DNA from: Alphaproteobacteria bacterium
GTDB lineage: Bacteria; Pseudomonadota; Alphaproteobacteria; WRAU01; Hepatincolaceae
Assembly (NCBI GenBank): GCA_009780035.1
Contig: WRAU01000003.1
Location: 1 to 64,000, forward strand
Length of the DNA stretch: 64,000 nt
Direction of reading: 5' to 3'
Shown here: piece after piece, positions 46,581 to 55,774 of the stretch
Layout: each line of letters begins with the position of its first letter
How positions within the stretch are numbered: position 1 is the stretch's first letter
Program-made: the position numbers and the translations under genes
The notes under the pieces: generated by a model
What the model saw: the letters and a program-made list of their open reading frames with translations, nothing else
Told to the model about the DNA's origin: nothing
Databases searched by the model: none

Positions 46581-47630
46581 CTAATACTTATCAAAAACAC
46601 CTTGAATATATTTAGGATCATTACTTTTAGTTAAGGCTAGCATAAGAAGAATCCTAGCTTTTTGCGGATTAAGATTATTAGCAGCGATAAAGCCATTTTC
46701 ATCGTCATTAACTTCGCCATTTCTTGCCACAATTCCAGAACCCACGCGGCTGCTTCTAACAATTGCAATTTTAGCCTTAGCAGCTTTTTGCACGGCAGGC
46801 ATTACAGTTTTATAAAAGTTGCCATCGCCAACACCTGCATAAACAATTCCTTTAACTTTTAAAGTATTTACAGCAAAATCTACATATTCTGGCGAAGCAT
46901 TAGCATAACCATATAAAATATCTACTTTTGGAAGGCTTGAGATATTTTTTATATTAAACTCGCTATTATTAGTATTTACAGTTAAGGTATTTTTATAAAA
47001 TATCGCTTTACTATCTTGAATATAACCGATAGCTCCTGTATTAGGAGATTTAAAAGTATCTGTCATGAATGTATTCGTTTTTGTAACATCTCTGGCATCA
47101 AAAATAGTGTCGTTCAAGGCAACCAGCACTCCTTTGCCAACTGCTTCATTAGAGTTAGCCAAAACCACTGCATTGTATAAGTTTAAAGGTCCATCAGCAC
47201 TAATAGCAGTAGCCGGACGCATTGATCCCACAAAAACAATTGGTTTTTTTGTATTAATTACTAAATTTAGAAAGTAGGCAGTTTCCTCTAAGGTATCTGT
47301 TCCATGAGTAATTACCACACCATCTACACCTGATGAACTTACCAATTCATTAATTTTTTTGGCTAATTTTAACCAAGATTCATTATCCATATCTTGAGAG
47401 GATATTTGTAAAACTTGCTCTCCGCGCACATTAGCAATTTTTTTAATTTCAGGAACTGCATCAATTAAAACTTGAACTCCTAAAGTTCCGGGCTTATAGC
47501 TAGTTGTATTGGTAGATTGCTCTGCTGATCCGGCAATCGTGCCGCCAGTTGCTACAATCACAATATTTTTAGCGAATGCAGTAGATACACTTAAAACAAA
47601 CACTATAAATAAAACTAAAAACTTTTTCAT
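46581..47630 (-). CDS. ansB: Periplasmic L-asparaginase II
   Basis: A 349-residue protein with a signal peptide (hydrophobic LVLFIVFVLSVS, cleavage at TAFAK). Mature enzyme motifs: IVATGGTIAGS with the first catalytic Thr and GVVITHGTDTLEETAYFL with the second. Type II enzymes hydrolyse asparagine in the periplasm to aspartate and ammonia. I place the start at 47630, after GGAGAG, not at the more distal in-frame codon near 47705 that would bury the signal peptide. Downstream is a bidirectional terminator; upstream is the sdh terminator, so it has its own promoter. Confidence 0.94.
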   Translation of the reverse strand: MKKFLVLFIVFVLSVSTAFAKNIVIVATGGTIAGSAEQSTNTTSYKPGTLGVQVLIDAVPEIKKIANVRGEQVLQISSQDMDNESWLKLAKKINELVSSSGVDGVVITHGTDTLEETAYFLNLVINTKKPIVFVGSMRPATAISADGPLNLYNAVVLANSNEAVGKGVLVALNDTIFDARDVTKTNTFMTDTFKSPNTGAIGYIQDSKAIFYKNTLTVNTNNSEFNIKNISSLPKVDILYGYANASPEYVDFAVNTLKVKGIVYAGVGDGNFYKTVMPAVQKAAKAKIAIVRSSRVGSGIVARNGEVNDDENGFIAANNLNPQKARILLMLALTKSNDPKYIQGVFDKY

Positions 47631-47704
47631 GAAATCTCTCCTTGTTATATATTTTCCTGTTGTCATGCTGTATTGTAGAATGGCATATAAACTGCAACAA
47701 CCCA

Positions 47705-47743
47705 ATAAAAAAGGGTATTAACTCTTTTAAAGATAATACCCTT
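47705..47743 (-). terminator. Terminator of the sdh operon
   Basis: AAGGGTATT (47711-47719) pairs with AATACCCTT (47735-47743) around a 15-base loop; on the minus strand a T-run follows at 47712-47705. It lies eight bases after the sdhB stop. Confidence 0.88.
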
Positions 47744-47750
47744 ATAATAA

Positions 47751-48533
47751 TTAGTTTCTAGCAACTACCAATTTCTTAAGTTCGGCGATGGCTTTACCGG
47801 GATTTAAATTTTTAGGACAAACATCCATACAGTTCATAATTGTATGGCAGCTGAATAACCGAGAATGATCGTCCAGCTCTGCAAGTCTTTCACCCATATA
47901 TTCATCGCGGCTGTCTTCAACCCATCTGTATGCTTGTAAAAGTGCCGATGGTCCAAAATATCCGCGCTCACCATTCCACCAATAGCTAGGACAGCTTGTA
48001 GAACAGCAGAAACATAAAATACATTCCCAAAGCCCGTCAAGTTTAGCGCGTTCAGTTGGGCTTTGCAGTCTTTCTTTATCGCGTTCTACTGGAATATCAG
48101 CTTTCAGCCATGGCTCAATAGCTTCATACTGAGCATAAGGAGTTGACAAATCTACTACTAAGTCTTTAATAACCGGGCGATGCGGCAGCGGATAAATTCT
48201 AATTTTACCCTTATATTCACCGATTTTTCTTGTGCAGGCAAGAGTATTTTTACCGTTGATGTTAAAAGCACAAGACCCGCAAATACCTTCGCGGCAAGAT
48301 CTTCTAAATACCAAAGTAGTATCTATTTCGTCTTTAATTTTCATTAAAACATCAAGAATCATCGGACCGCAATTATCAACATCAATTTCAAATGTATCGT
48401 ATCTTGGATTTTCCCCTAATTCTGGGTCCCAGCGGTAAATTTCAAAAACCCTAATATTTTTTGCCCCTGATGCAGCTTTAAAGTGCTTTCCTTTAACAAC
48501 TACCGAGTTTTTTGGCAACGCAAATTCAACCAT
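47751..48533 (-). CDS. sdhB: Succinate dehydrogenase iron-sulfur subunit
   Basis: A 260-residue subunit carrying the three Fe-S clusters between flavin and quinone. 2Fe-2S cysteines in [21 protein letters not shown]-type loop, then [15 protein letters not shown] and [15 protein letters not shown] for the 4Fe-4S and 3Fe-4S clusters. It is the last gene of sdhC-sdhD-sdhA-sdhB and ends at an intrinsic terminator. Confidence 0.96.
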   Translation of the reverse strand: MVEFALPKNSVVVKGKHFKAASGAKNIRVFEIYRWDPELGENPRYDTFEIDVDNCGPMILDVLMKIKDEIDTTLVFRRSCREGICGSCAFNINGKNTLACTRKIGEYKGKIRIYPLPHRPVIKDLVVDLSTPYAQYEAIEPWLKADIPVERDKERLQSPTERAKLDGLWECILCFCCSTSCPSYWWNGERGYFGPSALLQAYRWVEDSRDEYMGERLAELDDHSRLFSCHTIMNCMDVCPKNLNPGKAIAELKKLVVARN

Positions 48534-48545
48534 CTCACTTTCTCC

Positions 48546-50336
48546 TTAATAAACTCTTTTTCTTGGCTCAATGTAAGATACTTCGTCTGTCAGCGTCCAA
48601 GTATGCACAGCTCTAGCGTCAACTACCACCTTATCTTTTTTATTAGCACCATAAGCCAGAGTATGCTTTAAATAATTAACATCATCTCTTTCTGGAAAAT
48701 CTTCTCTGCTATGAGCTCCACGGCTTTCTTCACGATATAATGCTGAGCTAACAATTGCCCGAGATGTAAGCATTAAATTTTCTAGTTCTAAGGCTTCTAT
48801 AAGCGAATAGTTAAAGATTAAAGATTTATCTGCCAAGCCAATATTATCTAAGCCTGCTGCAATTTTATCAATATTTTCAACACCCTCAGCAAGCGTATCT
48901 TTTTGTCTAAATACCGACGCATCTTTCTGCATAGCACGCTGCATAGCAAGCCTTACTTCAAATACAGAAGTTTTGCCTTTAGATTCCAAAAGCGCATCAA
49001 TTTTTGCCAAAGTAGATTCTGCCGAATATGCAGGCATTGGTCTTTTCGCTCCGCCAGGCTTCATAATAGTTTTAGCTCGTTCAGCTGTAGCTTTGCCAAA
49101 CACTACTAAATCTAAAAGCGAGTTTGAACCTAAACGATTCGCACCATGCACCGATACCGATGCCGCCTCGCCAATAGCCATAAGACCAGGCACAACAGCT
49201 TCAGTATTTTCTTTAGTTGGGCGTAGAACTTCACCCATATAGTTGGTAGGAACACCGCCCATATTATAGTGAGCCGTTGGAATTACCGGACAAGGTTCTT
49301 TAGTTAAATCAACATCTGCAAAAATTTTAGCAGTTTCTATAATACCCGGCAGTTTTTCGTGTAATTCATGAGAATCAATATGTTCTAAATGCAAATGAAT
49401 ATGATCTTTATTTTTACCAACGCCGCGACCTTCCCTAATTTCTAAGGTTAATGCCCGCGAGCAAACATCGCGAGATGCTAAATCTTTAGCTGTTGGCGCA
49501 TATCTTTCCATGAATCTTTCACCCTCAGAGTTCGTGAAATATCCGCCTTCACCGCGAGCTGCTTCAGTGATTAAGCAGCCAGGACCATAAAGTCCGGTTG
49601 GATGGAACTGCACAAATTCCATATCCTGTAATGGCAGACCTGCTCTAAGAGCCATGCCGTAGCCATCGCCAGTGCAAGTATGAGCTAAAGTGGAAGAAAA
49701 ATAACATCTGTTGCCGCCGCCGGTTGCCAACACCACCATATTGCTATGGAATCTATGAATTGTGCCTTCTTCTAGCGAAAGAGCCATTACGCCAACGCAA
49801 TGACCTTCTTCATCCATAATTAATTCTGTAGAGAAATATTCAATAAAAAATTTTACTTTATGTTTAAGGCATTGCTGATAAAGAGTGTGCAAAATCGCAT
49901 GACCGGTTAAATCTGCTGCTGCACAAGCGCGTTCAACCATACCTTCACCAAAGTTTCTGGTATGTCCGCCGAATTTTCTTTGATAAATTCTGCCGTCTTC
50001 TAACCTAGAAAAAGGCACGCCGTAATGTTCTAATTCATAAATAGCGTCTGAGGCATTTTTACACATATATTCAATAGCATCTTGATCGCCCAGCCAGTCA
50101 GACCCTTTTACCGTATCATACATATGCCATTGCCATTTATCTTCATTTACATTGGCTAATGCCGCACCGATACCACCCTGAGCAGCAATAGTATGACTAC
50201 GGGTAGGGAAAATTTTAGAAATACAAGCCACATTAAAGCCTGCTTCTACCATTCCTAATGCCGAACGCAATCCTGCACCGCCAGCACCCACTACAACTAC
50301 ATCAAATGAGTGATCTATAATTTTATACTTACTCAA
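48546..50336 (-). CDS. sdhA: Succinate dehydrogenase flavoprotein subunit
   Basis: A 596-residue catalytic subunit with covalent FAD. Dinucleotide fold [18 protein letters not shown]-linking His in [11 protein letters not shown]; active-site FHPTG, HxxG and RGEGGYF; C-terminal [14 protein letters not shown]. It oxidises succinate to fumarate, but the same complex type can run in reverse. Twelve bases separate it from sdhB. Confidence 0.97.
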   Translation of the reverse strand: MSKYKIIDHSFDVVVVGAGGAGLRSALGMVEAGFNVACISKIFPTRSHTIAAQGGIGAALANVNEDKWQWHMYDTVKGSDWLGDQDAIEYMCKNASDAIYELEHYGVPFSRLEDGRIYQRKFGGHTRNFGEGMVERACAAADLTGHAILHTLYQQCLKHKVKFFIEYFSTELIMDEEGHCVGVMALSLEEGTIHRFHSNMVVLATGGGNRCYFSSTLAHTCTGDGYGMALRAGLPLQDMEFVQFHPTGLYGPGCLITEAARGEGGYFTNSEGERFMERYAPTAKDLASRDVCSRALTLEIREGRGVGKNKDHIHLHLEHIDSHELHEKLPGIIETAKIFADVDLTKEPCPVIPTAHYNMGGVPTNYMGEVLRPTKENTEAVVPGLMAIGEAASVSVHGANRLGSNSLLDLVVFGKATAERAKTIMKPGGAKRPMPAYSAESTLAKIDALLESKGKTSVFEVRLAMQRAMQKDASVFRQKDTLAEGVENIDKIAAGLDNIGLADKSLIFNYSLIEALELENLMLTSRAIVSSALYREESRGAHSREDFPERDDVNYLKHTLAYGANKKDKVVVDARAVHTWTLTDEVSYIEPRKRVY

Positions 50337-50362
50337 TTTAAATCTCCTTCAATATGTTTTAA

Positions 50363-50773
50363 CTAAAAAGCACTTAGTAATATGCTAACTGTTGAAACAA
50401 TCACAATAAAACTAAAAAATATTTTCGCTAAAAGTCTTATGGTGAAATTTGCCCCAGTGTTATGAATATAATCATTAGCCACTGTTATAATTCCATATGC
50501 ACCATGCCAGCAAAGCGTAACTATTGCTAAAATTAAGCAGGCAACATTAAAAGGACTACCCAGCCAATACTCAAAATCTGCAAAACTGTTAGCATTGCCT
50601 AAAAGCAATAGCGATACCAAAACATAAAGTGTAAAAGGCACAGAGATTATTGCTTGAATTCTTGAAGTTAACCATTCGTGCGACCCCCGATAAGAAGAAC
50701 CAAGCCCTCTTACATGCGCCAGCTTGCTTTTTTTCTCATAATCTTTAGGACCTAAAGAACTACCATTTCCCAT
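50363..50773 (-). CDS. sdhD: Succinate dehydrogenase membrane anchor
   Basis: A 136-residue protein with three helices. RGLGSSYRGSHEWLTSRIQA is the SdhD-type start before helix 1, and HGAYGIITVANDYIH holds the haem/quinone-region His and Asp-Tyr pair. It anchors the complex to the inner membrane with SdhC. Confidence 0.92.
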   Translation of the reverse strand: MGNGSSLGPKDYEKKSKLAHVRGLGSSYRGSHEWLTSRIQAIISVPFTLYVLVSLLLLGNANSFADFEYWLGSPFNVACLILAIVTLCWHGAYGIITVANDYIHNTGANFTIRLLAKIFFSFIVIVSTVSILLSAF

Positions 50774-50782
50774 AATTATCTC

Positions 50783-51184
50783 CTATGCTAAAATATATTG
50801 GCTAAAAATAAACGCCCAAGTGCCAACTGAGGCAACAAGAGTTAGTATAATCATCCACACGCCGCTTAAGAACATTTCTTTTCTTGAAAGCCAGTATCCT
50901 AAATCAAAAATTAAGAACCGTAATCCATTAATTAAATGATAGTAAAAAGCAAAAGTGAAGCCAATTAAACTTAAATAACCAAACCATGAGGTAATAAACC
51001 AAATAAAATACTCATAATACATTTCACCCATCGCCAAGCACACTAACCAAGCTGTTAGATAAACTAAGCCAAAGGCAGAAATAATTCCGGTTATTCTGTT
51101 TAAGAACGAGGGTCCGGAAGTCATATCTTTTGAAAAGATATTATAAATTTGTAAATGTGGTGATATGGGTCTTTTATTTTCCAT
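50783..51184 (-). CDS. sdhC: Succinate dehydrogenase cytochrome b556 subunit
   Basis: A 133-residue protein with three helices. RPISPHLQIYNI and SFLNRITGI are the SdhC signature, and YHLINGLRFLIFDLG in helix 2 carries the haem-binding His. I use ATG 51184, eight bases after GGAG, not the in-frame ATG at 51196. It is the first gene of the operon. Confidence 0.94.
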   Translation of the reverse strand: MENKRPISPHLQIYNIFSKDMTSGPSFLNRITGIISAFGLVYLTAWLVCLAMGEMYYEYFIWFITSWFGYLSLIGFTFAFYYHLINGLRFLIFDLGYWLSRKEMFLSGVWMIILTLVASVGTWAFIFSQYILA

Positions 51185-51311
51185 TATAATCTCCATTAAT
51201 TAAACTTATAAGTATAAAATACATAATAATTCTTAGTTAATCAATAAAATATCTCTTAACTAGAGTTATTTTTTTAACAGAATTTAACATTCTATTTGTT
51301 AAATAATTTAC

Positions 51312-51417
51312 ATAAAGTTAATAGTGTGAGTCTTATATTAGGAGTGGCAAAGTGCGGTATATGCTTAATACATAAACTCCGCTACGATAAATAGAAGACT
51401 CACACTATTAACTTTAT
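51312..51417 (-). repeat. Long inverted repeat at the 3' end of dcu
   Basis: Arms 51312-51334 and 51395-51417 are perfectly complementary over 23 bp and include the whole dcu stop codon (51414-51416). The 60-base spacer holds the core GTATATGCTTAATACATAAAC (51357-51377) flanked by GCGG/CCGC. There is no T-run. The core recurs at 55234-55252 and 59221-59240 and, inverted, at 54565-54584. Confidence 0.85.
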
Positions 51418-52781
51418 ATTACTATATATGACATAAAGTAGGCTATCACACAAGTAAGCACTAACAATAAAGTTCCCGGCAATATGAATGAGTGATCAAA
51501 TACATATTTACCAAATCTTGTTGTGCCAGTATAATCCATTTGCACGGCAGCAATCACGGTTGGATAAGTCGGCAGTAAGAACAAGCCGCACACTGCAGCA
51601 AAAGAACCAATCATAATATGCGGAGATAATCCTAAGGCTATCCCCAAAGGCAACATAAGTGCTGTAGTAGCTGCTGCTTGCGAATATAATAAAGAAGAGG
51701 CAAAAAATAATACTACTGCCAGTGCCCAGCCGTTAGCATGCAGAAAATCTCCAGCGATTGCTTTAATATCGCTGCTATAATAAGATACTAAGGTATCGCC
51801 AAGCCAAGCAACCCCAAGAACGCATAAAGCTGCCTGCATGCCGGCTTTAAATGTTGACATAGTAGCTATTTTACTGATATCTACTTTGGTTATCATTACC
51901 ATAACATAGGCACCTAAAAGCATTAAAATCATAATTAATTGTGCGGTGCTTATTATAAAAGTAGAACCATCGGCTTTAGTATAAACTGGTTTTAATTCTG
52001 GAAACATGCCATAAACCATAACTGCCAATACAGTAATTAAGAATATTAAAACTGCCAATGGCGCTTTTTTAGAAATTACTTTTTCTTCAAGTGTTTTGTT
52101 AGTAATTTTACCAGCTTTTAAAAGCGCTTGGTAGTTTGCATCAGTTTCTAATTTTTGCGGAAAAAATCCAACAATAAATGAAGCAATCAAGCTAGATAAC
52201 ACTGCTGATGGGATCATAATTGCAAGGAGTTGAATTAAGCTAATATTCATTCCGGCTAAAAATCCTACAAAAGCTACTACTGCTGCAGAAATCGGTGAAG
52301 CAATGATTCCTATTTGACTCATTACTGCCGCTAAGGTTAGCGGACGGCTTGGACGAATTCCTTGATTTTTAGCAACTTCAACAATTACCGGCATAAGCGA
52401 AAATGCAGTATGTCCTGTTCCTGCAAATACAGTCATAAAAAATGTAACAAGAGGGGCTAAGTAATTGATAGCTTTTGGATTTGCTCTTAAAAGTTTTTCA
52501 GCTAAATAAACTAAATAATCTAAACCGCCGCTTAACTCCATTACAGCAATTAAACCAATTACAGAAATAATAATAAACACCACATCGGTAGGAATATTCC
52601 CCGGAGCGATTCCCATTACCATTGTAAAAATAAACAAACCAATACCAGCGGCATAGGCTATACCTAAACCTCCGATTCTTGCCCCCAAAAATATGGAGAG
52701 CAATAAAACAATTGCAGCTACTGTAAAAAACATTTTATTTTCCTCTAAGGGTTTGTATTTTATGTTTGTATCAAAAAGCAA
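51414..52781 (-). CDS. Anaerobic C4-dicarboxylate transporter, DcuA/DcuB family
   Basis: A 455-residue inner-membrane protein with about 10-12 helices. Family features: GGLGIAYAAGIGLFIF, the conserved FAGTGHTAFSLMPVI loop, SPISAAVVAFVGFLAG, and the late LPTYPTVIAAVQMDYTGTTRFGKYVFDHSF. Dcu carriers exchange fumarate, aspartate or malate for succinate during fumarate respiration. It lies between sdh and aspA on the same strand, matching that role. Whether it is DcuA or DcuB cannot be decided by eye. Confidence 0.93.
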   Translation of the reverse strand: MLFDTNIKYKPLEENKMFFTVAAIVLLLSIFLGARIGGLGIAYAAGIGLFIFTMVMGIAPGNIPTDVVFIIISVIGLIAVMELSGGLDYLVYLAEKLLRANPKAINYLAPLVTFFMTVFAGTGHTAFSLMPVIVEVAKNQGIRPSRPLTLAAVMSQIGIIASPISAAVVAFVGFLAGMNISLIQLLAIMIPSAVLSSLIASFIVGFFPQKLETDANYQALLKAGKITNKTLEEKVISKKAPLAVLIFLITVLAVMVYGMFPELKPVYTKADGSTFIISTAQLIMILMLLGAYVMVMITKVDISKIATMSTFKAGMQAALCVLGVAWLGDTLVSYYSSDIKAIAGDFLHANGWALAVVLFFASSLLYSQAAATTALMLPLGIALGLSPHIMIGSFAAVCGLFLLPTYPTVIAAVQMDYTGTTRFGKYVFDHSFILPGTLLLVLTCVIAYFMSYIVI

Positions 52782-52836
52782 CTAGTTAATTTTAAATTTT
52801 AATAATGCTGATTATTAGAACACCATTAAAAATATT

Positions 52837-52938
52837 AAAATTGAATATTTTGAGATTTCTACTAGGAGCTTGGCTCTGCAGTGTAAAACATACACAAAGG
52901 GTCAAGCTCCTAGTAGAAATCTCAAAATATTCAATTTT
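52837..52938 (-). repeat. Long inverted repeat at the 3' end of aspA
   Basis: Arms 52837-52872 and 52903-52938 are perfectly complementary over 36 bp and include two bases of the aspA stop codon (52937-52939). The 30-base loop contains a small tip hairpin, GTGTA/TACAC (52881-52895). After the stem on the minus strand comes a T-rich stretch, so it may terminate transcription. Confidence 0.88.
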
Positions 52939-54331
52939 ACCGACGCGGGTGAACCATTTTGTTAAGGTCTAATGCCTCTTTCAGCTCAGCCTCACTCATA
53001 ACACCCATTTCTAAGGCTACTTGGTATACTGATTTATTTTCTTCCAAGCATTTTTTGGCTATTTCTGTAGATTTTTTATAGCCAATGTGTGAATTAAGTG
53101 CCGTTACAATGCTAATATTAGTTTCAGCATAGTAATTACATTTTTCCACATTAACTATTAGTCCATCTACTAGGTTAGTTCTTAAAGTTTTTAATCCATT
53201 GGTAAGCATGTTGATGGATTCTAACAAATTAAGCACCATCAATGGTTCAAAAGCATTTAGCTCTAATTGTCCGCCTTCTGCCGCAAAAGAGATTGCAGTA
53301 TCGTTTCCTATAACTTGGAAACAAGCCTGATTCACAGCTTCAGCAATCACCGGATTAATTTTACCAGGCATAATAGAAGACCCAGCTTGTTTAGCAGGAA
53401 GAGTAATATCACCAAGACCAGTTCTAGGTCCAGAAGAAGCTAAACGGAAATCGTTACATATTTTAGAAAGCTGCACTGCGAATCTTTTTAATCCGCCACT
53501 TACATAAGTAAATCCGCTGGCATCTTGCGTTCCTACGAATAAATCTTCCATTACAAAAAATTCTTTAGCAATAACTTGTTTTACATGTTTATCAAAAGTT
53601 TTTGAATATGCTGGATTAGCAGTAATTCCAGTGCCAATTGCAGTTGCCCCCATGTTTAATCCTAAAAGAACTTTACGGGAATCTAACAAAGTTTCAATGG
53701 AAGAACGAACCTGATTCGCATAGTTATTAAACCATTGTTCAATAGTCATAGGAACAGCATCCTGCAGCTGAGTTCTACCAACTTTGAATACACCTTTATA
53801 TTGCGCACCTTTTTTTTCTAAAGAGGCAATTAAATTTTTCATCTCTGCTACAAGAACATCAATATGTTCATACACAGCAACTTTAATTGAAGAGGGATAA
53901 GTGTCGTTAGTTGACTGCGACATATTTACATGATCATTAGGACTCACAACAGTATATTCGCCTTTCTTCTTACCCATAATTTCTAAGGCAACATTGGCAA
54001 TTACTTCATTTGCATTCATATTCATAGAAGTTCCTGCTCCGCCTTGAATCATATCAATTGCGAAATGTTCGTGGTATTCACCAGCAATTAACTTATCACA
54101 AGCCTTAACAATGGCATCTGCAACACTAGCGTCTAATTCGCCTAATTCTTTGTTAGCTAATGCGCTGGTTTTTTTAATTTTCGCAAAAGCTGCAATAAAA
54201 ACCGGATAATTTGAAGTTTTAATTCCAGTGATTGGAAAATTTGCTATAGCCCGTTGTGAGTGAACACCATAGTAATGACTATCGTCAATTTCCATTTCAC
54301 CAATTAAGTCTTTTTCTATTCTTTTTGACAT
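52937..54331 (-). CDS. aspA: Aspartate ammonia-lyase
   Basis: A 464-residue member of the fumarase/aspartase superfamily that deaminates aspartate to fumarate and ammonia. IERDLIGEMEIDDSHYYGVH is the aspartase start; TGT-type contact GGAGTSMNMNANEVIANVAL; VSPNDHVNMSQSTNDTYPS; and the SS-loop signature GSSIMPGKINPV. It lies upstream of dcu, so fumarate made from aspartate can be reduced to succinate and exported. Confidence 0.96.
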   Translation of the reverse strand: MSKRIEKDLIGEMEIDDSHYYGVHSQRAIANFPITGIKTSNYPVFIAAFAKIKKTSALANKELGELDASVADAIVKACDKLIAGEYHEHFAIDMIQGGAGTSMNMNANEVIANVALEIMGKKKGEYTVVSPNDHVNMSQSTNDTYPSSIKVAVYEHIDVLVAEMKNLIASLEKKGAQYKGVFKVGRTQLQDAVPMTIEQWFNNYANQVRSSIETLLDSRKVLLGLNMGATAIGTGITANPAYSKTFDKHVKQVIAKEFFVMEDLFVGTQDASGFTYVSGGLKRFAVQLSKICNDFRLASSGPRTGLGDITLPAKQAGSSIMPGKINPVIAEAVNQACFQVIGNDTAISFAAEGGQLELNAFEPLMVLNLLESINMLTNGLKTLRTNLVDGLIVNVEKCNYYAETNISIVTALNSHIGYKKSTEIAKKCLEENKSVYQVALEMGVMSEAELKEALDLNKMVHPRR

Positions 54332-54522
54332 CTTATATCTACCTTTTTTGATATATTAAGCAGTTAAATCTATTATATTTATTACATTATTCTTATTATA
54401 ACACATTTATTAGATATTTTTAAATGATATATATCAATTTTGTAAAAAGTAGATTATATTTGTGTAATTTTTTAAAAAATGAAAATTTTGATGGAAAAAA
54501 TGGTTAATAAATAAAAACAAAA

Positions 54523-54625
54523 AAGATTTAATAGTTTGAGCTTTATACTAGGCGGCTTGCTCCGCGTGTATTAAGCATACATAAGGAGCAAGCCAACGCC
54601 ATAGAAAGCCAAAATATTAAATCTT
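54523..54625 (-). repeat. Inverted-repeat terminator at the 3' end of rplT
   Basis: Outer arms 54523-54533 and 54615-54625 pair perfectly and include the rplT stop codon (54617-54619). An inner GGCTTGCTCC/GGAGCAAGCC helix caps the hairpin and encloses the core GCGTGTATTAAGCATACATA (54565-54584). On the minus strand a T-rich tract follows, so this copy is a plausible intrinsic terminator. Confidence 0.8.
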
Positions 54626-54970
54626 CTCTTTGGCTTTGTTGATAAGGGAAACAAAAGCCTCACGATTATGAATAGCTAATTCCGACAGCATTTTACGATT
54701 CATATCAATATTAGCTTTTTTCAACCCATCCATAAATCTTGAATACGATAAGCCTTCGCTACGCGTAGCTGCATTGATTCTTTGAATCCAAAGAGCTCTG
54801 AAGTCTCTTTTTCTGTTTTTTCTATCGCGATACATATACTGTAAGGCTTTTTCAACCTTACCTAAAGCTACGCGATAAACTGAATTATTTCTTCCTCTAA
54901 AACCTTTGGCAAGTTTAAGAATTTTTTTATGTCTTTTATGTGCGGTAACACCTCTTTTAACTCTAGCCAT
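54617..54970 (-). CDS. rplT: 50S ribosomal protein L20
   Basis: A 117-residue basic protein, first binder of 23S rRNA domain I in 50S assembly. [20 protein letters not shown] and [20 protein letters not shown] are diagnostic. It follows rpmI by two bases. In many bacteria it represses its own operon; here that operon is split from infC. Confidence 0.97.
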   Translation of the reverse strand: MARVKRGVTAHKRHKKILKLAKGFRGRNNSVYRVALGKVEKALQYMYRDRKNRKRDFRALWIQRINAATRSEGLSYSRFMDGLKKANIDMNRKMLSELAIHNREAFVSLINKAKEKI

Positions 54971-54972
54971 GA

Positions 54973-55167
54973 TTAACCTCTCACATAAGTTTTAACAAAT
55001 TTAACATCAGCAGGACTAAGCACTCTCATACCTCTGGCACTTCTTTTCATAGTTTTAGTTCTGCGGCGAAGAAAATGTTGTTTGCAGCCATACCCAACTT
55101 TAATAAGCCCGCTGGCAGTAATTTTGAAGCGCTTTTTCGCACTTGATTTTGATTTCAATTTGGGCAT
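54973..55167 (-). CDS. rpmI: 50S ribosomal protein L35
   Basis: A 64-residue basic protein: [19 protein letters not shown] start and [12 protein letters not shown] centre are family-typical. It normally follows infC directly. Here about 4.1 kb of opposite-strand genes lie between, so rpmI-rplT must use a promoter in the 55168-55420 gap. Confidence 0.96.
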   Translation of the reverse strand: MPKLKSKSSAKKRFKITASGLIKVGYGCKQHFLRRRTKTMKRSARGMRVLSPADVKFVKTYVRG

Positions 55168-55219
55168 TTTTATCTCCTTAAGTTAAAAAAATTTTTATTT
55201 ATTTGCTTTAATATTAGAA

Positions 55220-55260
55220 GCAAAGAAGCGCGATGTATAATAATACATAAACGGCTTTGC
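55220..55260. repeat. Inverted-repeat core at the rpmI side of the inserted cassette
   Basis: GCAAAG (55220-55225) pairs with CTTTGC (55255-55260) around the core TGTATAATAATACATAAAC (55234-55252). The core matches the one at 59221-59240 on the far side of the PTS cassette, in the same orientation, and the loop of the dcu repeat. Confidence 0.55.
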
Positions 55261-55447
55261 CACAACACAGTAAAGATAAAAAAACAGAAATTTTTGTGCA
55301 TCGGCAGCCCACCTGCCTTATCAACGGAATAAATTATATAATATACTTTAACAAAAAGCAATACTATTTAATTTAGAAATTTTTGTTGTATGTTTTTGGA
55401 AATATATTATATAATTTGTGTTAAATATATATATAATAGGTAAAAAT

Positions 55448-55771
55448 ATGAAAAAAATTTATTTGTTTTGCACTTTTGGCATGTCAACTTCGCTACTAGC
55501 CAGCAAAATGCAGGCTGTTGCTACGCAAAACAATCTGCCGATTGAGGTTAAAGCCTTTACTGTTGGTCAAATTGAAGAAATTGTCGCAACCGAACATCCA
55601 GATTGTATTTTACTAGGACCGCAAGTAAAGCATGAATTTTCTAATATTCAAACAAAATTAGCTGCCGCTAAAATTCCCATTGCCTTAATTGACAGTGAAG
55701 ATTACGGTCGTGTTGCCGCTGATAAAATTTTACGCAAAGCCATTGATGTCTTACAAGCTAATAAGGAATAA
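55448..55771 (+). CDS. PTS lactose/cellobiose-family EIIB
   Basis: A 107-residue cytosolic phosphocarrier. The phosphorylated Cys8 lies in YLFCTFGMSTSLLASKM, the standard start of lactose/cellobiose-type IIB. GPQVKHEFSNI matches the family's 'GPQ+.+..' strand. I choose ATG 55448, not 55418, because only it puts the Cys at position 8. It passes phosphate from EIIA to the sugar carried by the neighbouring EIIC. No EIIA gene is in the cassette. Confidence 0.9.
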   Translation: MKKIYLFCTFGMSTSLLASKMQAVATQNNLPIEVKAFTVGQIEEIVATEHPDCILLGPQVKHEFSNIQTKLAAAKIPIALIDSEDYGRVAADKILRKAIDVLQANKE

Positions 55772-55774
55772 ACC

